Assembly (NCBI GenBank): GCA_031410915.1
Contig: JANNZY010000217.1
Span: 3,734 to 67,733 of the forward strand
From: WLMZ01 sp031410915
Lineage (GTDB): Bacteria > Actinomycetota > Acidimicrobiia > Acidimicrobiales > Ilumatobacteraceae
Length of the DNA stretch: 64,000 nucleotides
Reading direction: 5' to 3'
The stretch's first letter is position 1. Every line of letters starts with the position of its first letter. Below the pieces are notes generated by a model. That model searched no databases. It had not been told where the DNA came from and was given only the letters and a program-made list of their open reading frames with translations. Below, one piece after another: positions 33,653-41,891 of this stretch. A program made the translations under genes and the position numbers.

Positions 33653-34915
33653 GTGACCTCTGGAACCGATCCTGCGCGGTTGACCTACCCGTCTCCGCAA
33701 GGACCCGGACCGTTGCACGGCGTGCGCGTCCTGGATCTGACTCGCGTCCTCAGCGGCCCACACGCGGCGCGCATGTTGGCCGACATGGGTGCAGACGTCA
33801 TCAAGGCCGAGCCTCCGGCTGGCGATCTGACCCGCTTCGCGAATCCCCGCGTCGCCGGCTTGTCGACCTACTTCGTGCAGCAGAACGTCGGCAAGCGCAA
33901 CATCAGCCTCGACATGGACAAGCCCGAGGGACTGGAGTTGCTGCTCCGCCTCGTCGACGAGTGCGACGTCGTGATGGAGAACTTCCGGCCCGGCGTCATG
34001 GAGCGGATGGGCCTCGGGGTCGATGCTGTGCTGGCCCGCAACCCGCGCATCGTGTACGCCAGCGTCAACGGCTACGGCTCCACCGGCCCGTGGCGGACGC
34101 GACGCGCCTACGCGCCCGTCGTCGGGGCAGAGAGCGGGTTCACCAAGGCCCAGGGCGACGCGCGCGACGGCACCTACGCGAACGATCCACACAGCCACGC
34201 CGACGTGTACACGTCGCTGGAGGTGGCGAGTGCGATCCTCGCCGCGCTGTTCCAGCGCGAGCGCACCGGTCGCGGCCAGCACGTCGAGGTCGCCATGGCG
34301 CAGACGATGCTGTACGTCAACGAGCACGTGCACGACCACCTGTGGGACGGAGATGTGCAGCCTGACTGGATCCGCTCGTTCCAGCCTGGCGACTATCCGG
34401 TGCTGGTCGCCGCGAACGGCGAGGCAGTGATGGTCAGCGGGCATCCTGCCGAGCGCGGCACGTTCGACCACTACGTCGACGCGATGGGCCGCGGCGACTT
34501 GAAGGCCGATCCGCGCTTCGTGGACGTACCAACTCGGCTGGCGCATCTCGGCGAGTTGCTGGACGCGTTCCAGGAGTGGGCGGCGACTCAGGCCGACGGC
34601 GACGCCATCGAACGCGCGCTGGAACAGCACACGTTGGCCGTCGGGGTGATCCGCAGCGTCAGCGAGATCGCTGACACGGATTGGGCGACCGAGCGCGACG
34701 CAATTGTGAGCGTCCCCGATCGCCAGGGGGGGTGGATCCGCATCCCGAACGCGCCGTGGCGGTTCAGCGACGCGTGGGTCGGGGTCAGCGGCGAACCGAA
34801 GTACAGGGGCGAAGACAACGAGGCGGTCCTGCGCGACGTGTTGGGTCTTGACGACACCGAGATACGGCGTCTGGCCGAGACCGGAGTGCTCAGCAGCCGG
34901 GTCCCCCGTCAATGA
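33653..34915 (+). CDS. CaiB/BaiF class III CoA-transferase, second copy
   Basis: A 420-aa protein with LHGVRVLDLTRVLSGPHAAR and MGADVIKAEPP at the N-terminus, VVMENFRPGVMERMGLG, NGYGSTGPWRTRRAY and GRGQHVEVAMAQ, all family landmarks. It is only distantly related to the first copy. GTG 33653 is used because it directly precedes the conserved start. The C-terminal part (about 330-420) is less typical. It converges on the cold-shock gene. Substrate unknown. Confidence 0.87.
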   Translation: MTSGTDPARLTYPSPQGPGPLHGVRVLDLTRVLSGPHAARMLADMGADVIKAEPPAGDLTRFANPRVAGLSTYFVQQNVGKRNISLDMDKPEGLELLLRLVDECDVVMENFRPGVMERMGLGVDAVLARNPRIVYASVNGYGSTGPWRTRRAYAPVVGAESGFTKAQGDARDGTYANDPHSHADVYTSLEVASAILAALFQRERTGRGQHVEVAMAQTMLYVNEHVHDHLWDGDVQPDWIRSFQPGDYPVLVAANGEAVMVSGHPAERGTFDHYVDAMGRGDLKADPRFVDVPTRLAHLGELLDAFQEWAATQADGDAIERALEQHTLAVGVIRSVSEIADTDWATERDAIVSVPDRQGGWIRIPNAPWRFSDAWVGVSGEPKYRGEDNEAVLRDVLGLDDTEIRRLAETGVLSSRVPRQ

Positions 34916-34936
34916 CGGCGAACCCGGCAGTGAGTA

Positions 34937-35137
34937 CTAGACGAGACGGACCTGCTGGGCTTCTTCGCCCTTCTTGCCCGGCGCGACCACGAATTCGACT
35001 GCGTCGCCTTCGTTGAGCGACTTGTAGCCGTTGCCCTCGATGTTGGAGAAGTGGACGAAAACGTCCGCTCCACCCTCGCGGGAGATGAAGCCGAAACCCT
35101 TTTCGGCATTGAAGAACTTGACTGTGCCTGTGGCCAT
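34937..35137 (-). CDS. cspA: Cold-shock domain protein
   Basis: A 66-aa single OB-fold nucleic-acid chaperone with RNP1 (KGFGFIS) and RNP2 (VFVHFSNI) and the start MATGTVKFFNAEKG. CAGGAAAAA lies before the ATG at 35137; a longer frame adds six residues that are not part of the domain. The 166 bases between it and the divergent Nudix gene include its promoter and possibly a long leader, which is common for csp genes, but I could not fix a -10/-35 pair. Confidence 0.96.
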   Translation of the reverse strand: MATGTVKFFNAEKGFGFISREGGADVFVHFSNIEGNGYKSLNEGDAVEFVVAPGKKGEEAQQVRLV

Positions 35138-35303
35138 TGCTGTTTTTCCTGACAACTACGTGGACGACAACTTCGACGCCCGCAGTGACCGTAGCGGCAC
35201 GGGCACCGACTTCGGGCAGATCTTGGTCAACGGCGTTGTGAAGATCCGCCGATGACGAGCTCCGGGGCGGCCACGAGTACCGACCATCGGTCAAGATCAC
35301 GCA

Positions 35304-36026
35304 GTGACCCCGTACGACGAATCACTGCGCACGACGCTGCGCGACAACCTGACGAGACACACTCGCCGCACCCACGACCTGGGCGAGCGGCGCCACGCTG
35401 CGGTCGCGATTGTCGTGGTCGACAGTGACGCGACCCGTGACGGCGAGGACCCGTATCCGGTCGCGGCCGACGAGCTGTCGGTCATCCCGTCGGACGTGAC
35501 CGGCCTCGACGGCTCGATGGCGGGTGTGGCCGGCGGCGCCGCGTTCCTGCTCTGCCGGCGGGCGGCAACGATGCGTGCCCACGCCCGCCAGTGGGCCCTG
35601 CCCGGTGGTCGCTGCGATCCCGGCGAGACCGTCGAGCGGACAGCACTGCGCGAACTGCACGAGGAGCTCGGATTGGAGCTGAGCGAGGACGCGGTGCTCG
35701 GCGTGCTCGACGACTACCCGACGCGATCGGGCTTCGTGATCACGCCCGTGGTGGTGTGGGGTGGGGGCGACGTGCGACTGGCGCCCGACCCGCGCGAGGT
35801 GGCCCACGCGTACCGCATCGGCTTGCACGAGCTGTGCCGCGCCGACTCACCTCGGTTCGTGCGGATCCCGGAGAGCCAGCGCCCGGTCGTGCAGGTGCCG
35901 CTGGGCGGCGACTTGATCCACGCTCCGACGGGTGCCGTCCTCGTGCAGTTCCGTTGGGTCGCGATCGAGGGTCGTCTCGACGAGCGCGTGGACACGTTCG
36001 AGCAACCCGTCTTCGCCTGGAAGTAG
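35304..36026 (+). CDS. Nudix hydrolase
   Basis: A 240-aa protein with a complete Nudix box at residues 102-124 (GRCDPGETVERTALRELHEE, then LGL). The layout, with about 80 residues before the strand leading to WALPGGR and an aromatic-containing C-terminal part, resembles CoA pyrophosphatase-type Nudix proteins. The UPF0035 CoA motif is not complete, so the substrate is open. The start is GTG 35304. It converges on dut, 11 bases apart. Confidence 0.85.
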   Translation: MTPYDESLRTTLRDNLTRHTRRTHDLGERRHAAVAIVVVDSDATRDGEDPYPVAADELSVIPSDVTGLDGSMAGVAGGAAFLLCRRAATMRAHARQWALPGGRCDPGETVERTALRELHEELGLELSEDAVLGVLDDYPTRSGFVITPVVVWGGGDVRLAPDPREVAHAYRIGLHELCRADSPRFVRIPESQRPVVQVPLGGDLIHAPTGAVLVQFRWVAIEGRLDERVDTFEQPVFAWK

Positions 36027-36037
36027 CGCCGCCGGAC

Positions 36038-36472
36038 TCAGCGCCCGCTGTGGCCGAAGCCGCCGCCGCGGTCGTGACCGTCGAGCGCCTCGACCTCGAG
36101 CCACTCGACCTGCTCGACCCGCTGCAGCACGAGCTGCGCGATGCGATCACCACGATGCACCTCGTAGTCCGTGGCCGGATCAGTGTTGAGTAGCACGACG
36201 CGAATCTCGCCGCGGTAGGCGCAGTCGATGAGTCCCGGCGCGTTGACGACCGAGATGCCGTGCTTGACCGCGAGCCCGCTGCGCGGCAGCACGAACCCGG
36301 CGTAACCGAGTGGGATCGCGATCGCGATTCCGGTCGGCATCAGCAACCGCCCACCGCCGGCTGCGACGACGCCGCTGTCGCGCGCGACGAGGTCGAGCCC
36401 GGCGTCGCCCGGATGTGCGTAGCGGGGCAGCACGAGGTCGGGATCGAGGCGGACGATCGGCACCGGCAACAT
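36038..36472 (-). CDS. dut: dUTP diphosphatase
   Basis: dUTPase hydrolyses dUTP to dUMP, limiting uracil in DNA and feeding dTMP synthesis. The 144-aa trimeric-type enzyme has all five motifs: HPGDAGLDLVA (I), LPRSGLAVKHG (II), NAPGLIDCAYRGEI (III, with catalytic Asp and beta-hairpin Tyr), RGDRIAQLVL (IV) and a C-terminal GGGFGHSGR (V, P-loop-like). ATG 36472 fits the family length; an in-frame GTG four codons upstream is an alternative. Confidence 0.95.
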   Translation of the reverse strand: MLPVPIVRLDPDLVLPRYAHPGDAGLDLVARDSGVVAAGGGRLLMPTGIAIAIPLGYAGFVLPRSGLAVKHGISVVNAPGLIDCAYRGEIRVVLLNTDPATDYEVHRGDRIAQLVLQRVEQVEWLEVEALDGHDRGGGFGHSGR

Positions 36473-36591
36473 CCCGAGCGACACTAACGGCCGGCTTCTC
36501 GCCCGCCCCACCCAACTTCCGCGCAGCACCCGGGCCGGTGTGCGGCCCCGCAGGCAGCGCGAACCGGGAGGGCCGGGTAGGTTCTGCGGCG

Positions 36592-37950
36592 ATGGCCTCT
36601 GTTCCTGTCTCGGCTGCGACCTCGGCTGCGAGCTCGGCTGCGAGCTCGGGTGCGACCACGACTGCCGATGCGTCTCGGCCGCCGTCGGTCGACGCGTTGG
36701 CGCGGACGCTGGCCGGCAGTGGGCTGCCGCACACGATCTGCGTCGACATCGCTCGCGAGGCGATCGCTGCGAGTGACGCCGGTTCGGCGGCGGCCCGGGC
36801 CGACGCGTTCGCGCGGACGCTGTTGATGCCCGTCGTCAACGCGACCGGCGTCCTGCTGCACACCAACCTCGGCCGCGCACCAGTGGCCGTCCGCGTCGAC
36901 GCGCAGCCGTTCAACGTCGAGTTCGACCTGGCGACGGGCGAGCGCGGTTCTCGCCAGCGCGCCGTCGGGCAGCTGTTCGCCCGTCTGTGTGGTGCCGAGG
37001 CAGCCATGATCGTCAACAACAACGCGGCGGCGGTCATGCTCGTGCTGGCCGCGCTTGCCTACGACCGCGGCGTCGCCGTCAGCCGCGGCGAGAGCGTCGA
37101 GATCGGTGGCGCGTTCCGTGTCCCAGACGTGATGGAGCAGTCCGGCGCGACGCTGGTCGACGTCGGCACCACGAATCGAACCCGCCTCGCCGACTACGCG
37201 AGCGCGATCGCCAAGCCGATGAACGACATCGCGCTGACGATGAAGGTGCATCCATCCAACTTCCGCATCGAGGGGTTCGTCGAGGAGACGAAGGTCGCGG
37301 AGTTGGCCACGCTGAGGGTGCCAGTGGTGGTCGACCTCGGCAGCGGGTTGATCGATGCCGACTGCCCTTGGCTCGCCGGCCCGCCACCAGCATGGCTGGC
37401 CGGCGAACCGGCGGCACGCCAGGTCCTGGAGCACGGCGCGGCACTCGTCATGTTCAGCGGCGACAAGTTGCTCGGCGGGCCCCAGGCAGGCATCATCGCC
37501 GGGCGGCGCGATCTGGTCGACCGTTGCGCTCGTCATCCGCTGGCGCGCGCATTGCGGCCCGGCGGTCTCGTGCTCGCCGCGCTGCAGGCCGCAGCGCTGG
37601 CGTACCTCGACAGATCAGCCGCATCCGCGATCCCGTTCTGGCAGATGGTCGCCGCACCCGTCGCTGCCCTCGACCAGCGCGCCCGGGCCATCGTTGCCGG
37701 CGCTGGGGTCGGACGGGTCGAGCCGACGGACTCACTCCCCGGCGCGGGCTCTGCACCCGGCACCACCATCGCGTCGGTTGCCGTCGTGATCGACGGAGAT
37801 CACCTGGCCGCGCTGCGTGCCCACACGCCCCCGGTCATCGCTCGCGTCCGCGGCGGACGAACGGTGCTGGACGTGCGCAGCGTGGACCCGGGTGACGACC
37901 ACCATCTGCTGACCGCGCTCGCCGCGCTGTCAGACTCGTCGGATCGCTGA
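36592..37950 (+). CDS. selA: L-seryl-tRNA(Sec) selenium transferase
   Basis: SelA converts Ser-tRNA(Sec) to Sec-tRNA(Sec) using selenophosphate and PLP. The 452-aa product has VVNATGVLLHTNLGRAP, ERGSRQRAVGQLF and the PLP-binding Lys292 in FSGDKLLGGPQAG. The first 25 residues are an unusual Ala/Ser/Thr stretch encoded by a near-repeated unit of about 12 bases (tcggctgcgagc). selB overlaps by one base (TGATG), forming a selenocysteine operon. No tRNA-Sec or selD was found in the window. Confidence 0.95.
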   Translation: MASVPVSAATSAASSAASSGATTTADASRPPSVDALARTLAGSGLPHTICVDIAREAIAASDAGSAAARADAFARTLLMPVVNATGVLLHTNLGRAPVAVRVDAQPFNVEFDLATGERGSRQRAVGQLFARLCGAEAAMIVNNNAAAVMLVLAALAYDRGVAVSRGESVEIGGAFRVPDVMEQSGATLVDVGTTNRTRLADYASAIAKPMNDIALTMKVHPSNFRIEGFVEETKVAELATLRVPVVVDLGSGLIDADCPWLAGPPPAWLAGEPAARQVLEHGAALVMFSGDKLLGGPQAGIIAGRRDLVDRCARHPLARALRPGGLVLAALQAAALAYLDRSAASAIPFWQMVAAPVAALDQRARAIVAGAGVGRVEPTDSLPGAGSAPGTTIASVAVVIDGDHLAALRAHTPPVIARVRGGRTVLDVRSVDPGDDHHLLTALAALSDSSDR

Positions 37951-39671
37951 TGCGCGTCGTCGCCACGGCCGGCCACGTCGATCATGGCAAGAGCTCACTC
38001 GTCCTCGCGCTGACCGGCACGGACCCGGACCGGTTCGAGGAGGAGAAGCGACGCGGGCTGACGATCGACCTCGGTTTCGCACACACACTGCTGCCCTCGG
38101 GTGCCGGCATCAGCTTCGTCGACGTGCCAGGCCACGTGCGGTTCCTGCGCAACATGCTCGCCGGTGTCGGTGGCGTCGATGCGTGCCTGTTCGTGGTCGC
38201 GGCCACCGAGGGCTGGAAGCCGCAGAGCGAAGAACACCTCCGCATCCTGGAGCTCGTCGGTGTGCGCCACGGCATCATCGCGCTGACGAAGGTGGACCTC
38301 GTCGACGAGGAGTGGCGCGAGATCGCCACGCTCGACGTGCTCGACCACGTCGCCGGAACGTTCCTGGCCGACGCGCCCGTGGTGCCGGTCGCGGCGACGG
38401 CCGGACTCGGCCTCGACGACGTGCGCGCCGCGTTGGACGTGCTCGTCGCAGAGACGCCGGCGGCGCTTGACCGGGGGCGGCCGCGCCTGTGGGTCGACCG
38501 GGTCTTCGCGGCTCGCGGCAGTGGCACCGTGGTCACCGGCACGCTGACCGGCGGCACGTTGTCGACCGACGACCGCGTCGCTGTCGGGCCGGCCGCCCTC
38601 GATGCCCGGGTCAGGTCGATCCAGAGCCATGGTCGCTCAGTCGCCTCCATCGGTCCGGGCAATCGGGTCGCGCTCAACCTGGCGGGCGTCGAACACACTG
38701 ATGTCGCCCGTGGCCACGCAGTGGTTGTCGGCGACCAGTGGCTACCGACGCGCCGCCTCGACGCATCGCTGCACGTGCTGGACGACCTGACCCACAAGGT
38801 GTCGCGACGCGGGGCATTCGCGGCCTACATCGGCTCCGGTGAGTTCGCCGCCCGAGTGCGCGTGCTGGGCAGCGAGTCGCTGTCCCCCGGGGATCACGGC
38901 CTGGTGCGGCTCCACCTCGACACCGAGATCCCGCTGCTTCCCGGCGATCGGTACATCCTGCGTGAGTCGGGACGCAGCGAGACGGTCGGCGGCGGCGAGG
39001 TGCTGGACATCCATCCCGTGCTGCCGGCGTCGCGGGCCCGTCCGGATGCGGACCCGGCGAGGGTGGTGGCCGAGCGGGGATGGATCACGGCAACGCAGCT
39101 CGCGACGCTGACCGGCGTCGATCACACACCGACGATCGGGCAGTGGGTCGTGACCGCTGCGGCGCTGGCCGAGACAGAGGCCGACGTGCGCCGGCGCGTC
39201 GACGCAGCGGGACCGCTGGGACTGGACGTCGCTGCGCTCGACGACCGGCAACGGGCGGTTCTCGCGACCCTCGCCGATGTCGCCGTCGAGAACGGCAGGG
39301 CACGGGTCGCGGCTGTGCGCGACCCGCTCGCCGATCACCCGTTCCTGGATGCGTTGCAGGCCGCCGGATTCGCTCCGCCCGACGCGACCGCCGTCGATCG
39401 CGGTGAGTTGCGCCAACTCGTGCGGCGCGGGCTGGTGGTGGAACGAGACGGCGTCTACTTCCACCCGTCGGCGATCGATGCCGCCGCGCGCACGGCGGCG
39501 AGGCTTCTGAGCGACCATCCCGGGGGCTTCACCGTCGCCCAGTTCCGCGACGCCACCGGCTCAACCCGCAAGCACGCCCTGCCGCTCGCGGCCGAACTCG
39601 ACGGCCGCGGCATCACCCGCCGCCGCGACGACCTACGTGTCGGAGGGCCCCGGCTCCCCCAGCTCGGGTGA
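37950..39671 (+). CDS. selB: Selenocysteine-specific elongation factor SelB
   Basis: SelB is a GTPase that delivers Sec-tRNA(Sec) to UGA codons at a SECIS hairpin. The 573-aa protein has G1 TAGHVDHGKSS at residues 6-16, G3 DVPGH, G4 TKVD and EF-Tu-like domains 2-3 (RVFAARGSGTVVTGTL). Winged-helix repeats in the C-terminal 180 residues bind the SECIS RNA. The start overlaps the selA stop by 1 base. The 3' end overlaps the converging hydrolase gene by 39 bases. Confidence 0.95.
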   Translation: MRVVATAGHVDHGKSSLVLALTGTDPDRFEEEKRRGLTIDLGFAHTLLPSGAGISFVDVPGHVRFLRNMLAGVGGVDACLFVVAATEGWKPQSEEHLRILELVGVRHGIIALTKVDLVDEEWREIATLDVLDHVAGTFLADAPVVPVAATAGLGLDDVRAALDVLVAETPAALDRGRPRLWVDRVFAARGSGTVVTGTLTGGTLSTDDRVAVGPAALDARVRSIQSHGRSVASIGPGNRVALNLAGVEHTDVARGHAVVVGDQWLPTRRLDASLHVLDDLTHKVSRRGAFAAYIGSGEFAARVRVLGSESLSPGDHGLVRLHLDTEIPLLPGDRYILRESGRSETVGGGEVLDIHPVLPASRARPDADPARVVAERGWITATQLATLTGVDHTPTIGQWVVTAAALAETEADVRRRVDAAGPLGLDVAALDDRQRAVLATLADVAVENGRARVAAVRDPLADHPFLDALQAAGFAPPDATAVDRGELRQLVRRGLVVERDGVYFHPSAIDAAARTAARLLSDHPGGFTVAQFRDATGSTRKHALPLAAELDGRGITRRRDDLRVGGPRLPQLG

Positions 39672-40640
39672 CTTGCCGATCAGCGATGCCACACGACGGA
39701 TGCCACGCCGCTTCTTGGCAGGTGCCTGCAACTCCAGATCGCGAGCCAGCTTGGCGACGTTCATGTCGTTCGTGATCACCTCGCCGAACTGATCCGGGTC
39801 GGCGAGCAGCCACGAGTGCGAGCCGTCCACGACTGTGCCGTCTACCCCGGCGGCGACGCACATCGCCTCGAACGACTCGCGCGGGATCACGCCGTCGCGC
39901 GAGCCCCACAGGATGGTGATCGGCAGCCCGGTACGGCGCAGTTCTTCCAGCTCGTGGCGCAGGTCGGCGCGGCGGGCCAAGTTGGCGACGCGCAGGATCG
40001 CCCGCGGGTTGCGGAGCAGGTTGGGCACGAAGTCCTCGGCGATCACCGGCACGACACGAGTTGCCTGGCGGAACGGCCACACGTCGCTCGGGAAGTGGAG
40101 GCCCCAGTCCCACAGCGGGCGTTCAGCGATGGAGCGCACGACCTCGCCGCGTCGCCACGCCGAGCCGCCGACGGAGTTGACGAGCAGGATCGACCGCACC
40201 CGCGCCGGATGGTCGTGCGCGAACCGGATCGCGACGCCGCCGCCGAAGCTGTGGCCGACCACGACGGCCGGTTCATGGATGTCCAGCGCCTCCAGGAAGT
40301 CGGCCACCCAACGGCCGTAGCCGGCAATCGAGAAGTCCTTCTTGGGCAGGTCGTGGGTGCCACCGAAGCCGGGGAGCGCGGGCGCGACGACCCGGCAGTC
40401 CTGGGCGGCGATCGACGCGATCACGTCCTTGTAGGTGTGGTGGGCCAGCGCCCAGCCGTGCAGCAAAACGACCGGCATGCCCGCCCCGGCGACGCTGTAC
40501 GCGGCCGGGCGGTCCTGCACGAACGTGCGCTTCTGCACCACGACCTGGCGTGGGGCGGCAGCGGCGAGCGGCTGTTGGGCGGTCGGTGTCGCGGCCGGCT
40601 CAGGACTGGCGGTGGGCGAGTTCGCGCCTTTCGATTTCAT
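39633..40640 (-). CDS. Alpha/beta hydrolase
   Basis: A 335-aa alpha/beta-hydrolase. The oxyanion segment is VVLLHGWALAHHTYK, the nucleophile elbow GHSFGG, the acid Asp is in ILWGSRDGVIP and the His in DGSHSWLL. About 35 low-complexity residues precede the domain. The ATG used overlaps the end of whiB by 41 bases on the same strand, so the true start may be one of the GTG codons near 40541. The C-terminal 40 residues are basic. The substrate cannot be inferred. Confidence 0.85.
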   Translation of the reverse strand: MKSKGANSPTASPEPAATPTAQQPLAAAAPRQVVVQKRTFVQDRPAAYSVAGAGMPVVLLHGWALAHHTYKDVIASIAAQDCRVVAPALPGFGGTHDLPKKDFSIAGYGRWVADFLEALDIHEPAVVVGHSFGGGVAIRFAHDHPARVRSILLVNSVGGSAWRRGEVVRSIAERPLWDWGLHFPSDVWPFRQATRVVPVIAEDFVPNLLRNPRAILRVANLARRADLRHELEELRRTGLPITILWGSRDGVIPRESFEAMCVAAGVDGTVVDGSHSWLLADPDQFGEVITNDMNVAKLARDLELQAPAKKRRGIRRVASLIGKSPELGEPGPSDT

Positions 40641-40872
40641 TCAACCCACCCCAGATCCCGTGCGGCTCAGTGGTCCGCAGGGCGAAGCTGAGGCACGCCT
40701 GCTTGACCGGGCACAGTGCACAGATCGACTTTGCCAGACGTTCCCGGCTCAGGCGCAAATCCTTGCGCTCGAAATGTGAGGGTGGGTAGAAAGACGATGC
40801 GTGTTCACCGCGACACGCGGCGTCCTGCTGCCATTCGAGGTCGTCGTATTCGTCGTCTCGCCGTGCAACCAT
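40600..40872 (-). CDS. WhiB-family iron-sulfur regulator
   Basis: A 90-aa WhiB-like protein, a family found only in actinobacteria and their phages. Four Cys ligands for a [4Fe-4S] cluster are Cys20, 51, 54 and 60, with the turn GIWGG at 72-76 and a basic end. WhiB proteins bind the sigma factor and respond to redox or NO. GAGGAAA precedes the ATG by 5 bases. The upstream sequence holds a promoter-like pair (TTGTGC-N17-TAAGGT). Nearby ArsA-like ATPases recall the whiB4/Rv3679-Rv3680 neighbourhood of mycobacteria; which WhiB subclass this is cannot be settled here. Confidence 0.93.
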   Translation of the reverse strand: MVARRDDEYDDLEWQQDAACRGEHASSFYPPSHFERKDLRLSRERLAKSICALCPVKQACLSFALRTTEPHGIWGGLNEIERRELAHRQS

Positions 40873-40914
40873 TCACTTTCCTCTGTGTCGGTCTGACCCG
40901 CCCCGATCACAGGC

Positions 40915-40943
40915 ACCTTACAAAACGCTGTCGCTCAGCACAA
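40915..40943 (-). promoter_or_regulatory. Putative promoter of whiB
   Basis: On the minus strand TTGTGC (40943-40938) is followed after 17 bases by TAAGGT (40920-40915), predicting a start near 40908 and a leader of about 36 bases before the whiB ATG. Confidence 0.45.
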
Positions 40944-41009
40944 TCGTCTCCGGGTATTGGCTCGCTGACTGCCGCGGACGGCACCGGACCGGTCTGCAAG
41001 ACTCGTGCC

Positions 41010-41873
41010 ATGGCCGAATCGACAGCGAACGCCGATCAGGCGATCTTCTGGACGGAGGTGGCCGGGCCGCAATGGGTGCGACAACAGCGCCAGTTCGACC
41101 ACTCGTTGGCCGCGTTCGGGGCGGAGTCGTTGCGGGTCCTGGCCGCGCAGCCGGGCGAGCGGATCATCGACATCGGCTGCGGAACCGGTACCACCACTCT
41201 CGCCATCGCGTCCGCGGTGACGGCGAACGGGGCGGCGATCGGCTTCGACATCTCGTCGGCGATGGTCGAGGCGGCCGCCGCTCGCGCTGCGGCGGATCGC
41301 ATCGCAAACGCGTCATTCCGGATCGGTGATGCGCAAACCGACGAGTTGGTGGCGGCTGGCTCGCCGCCGTTCGACGCGATGTACTCGCGCTTCGGTGTGA
41401 TGTTCTTCTCCGACCCAACGGCCGCTTTCGCGAACATTCGCGCTGCGATCCGCAACGGCGGTCGGTTGACGTTCGCATGCTGGCGCTCCGAATCCGTCAA
41501 TCCGTGGATCGACGAGCCGGCGCGGGTGATGCGCAGCTTCACGCCCGAGCCGGTGCTCCCACCGCCGAACGCGCCCGGACCGTTCGCTTTCCAGGACGCC
41601 GACCGTATCCGTAACATCCTGACCGACGCTGGCTGGTCACGTGTCGAGGTGCGTCGCGTCGACGCCACGGTGACGATGGGTGGCGGCGACGGGGTCGGGC
41701 CGGCGGTCGCGCAGACGCTGGGCACCACCGTTGGCCAAAGCCTGCGCCGGCAGGTCGACGATGCGACCTACGCGAAGGTGATGGCGGCCCTCGACGATCT
41801 CATGGCCGAGCACCTCGTCGATGGTGCCGTGCAATTCCCGGGCAGTGTCTGGGTGGTCACCGGCTCGAACTGA
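41010..41873 (+). CDS. Class I SAM-dependent methyltransferase
   Basis: A 287-aa methyltransferase with SAM motif I in RIIDIGCGTGTTTLAI, an acidic residue after the second strand (IGFDISSAMVEAA), and FDAMYSRFGVMFF for motif IV. It resembles UbiE/small-molecule methyltransferases. ATG 41010 starts the conserved region (AIFWTEVAGPQWVRQ). It diverges from whiB across about 140 bases. Substrate unknown. Confidence 0.85.
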   Translation: MAESTANADQAIFWTEVAGPQWVRQQRQFDHSLAAFGAESLRVLAAQPGERIIDIGCGTGTTTLAIASAVTANGAAIGFDISSAMVEAAAARAAADRIANASFRIGDAQTDELVAAGSPPFDAMYSRFGVMFFSDPTAAFANIRAAIRNGGRLTFACWRSESVNPWIDEPARVMRSFTPEPVLPPPNAPGPFAFQDADRIRNILTDAGWSRVEVRRVDATVTMGGGDGVGPAVAQTLGTTVGQSLRRQVDDATYAKVMAALDDLMAEHLVDGAVQFPGSVWVVTGSN

Positions 41874-41891
41874 GGTGGGCGACGCAGCAGT

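Noticed and set aside
35138..35303. Defined promoter for the cold-shock gene
   Set aside because: Two TTGACC hexamers occur on the minus strand, but neither has an acceptable -10 at 16-18 bases.
36473..36591. tRNA-Sec gene beside selA
   Set aside because: No long acceptor arm, TCA anticodon loop or T-arm pattern could be found here or downstream of selB.
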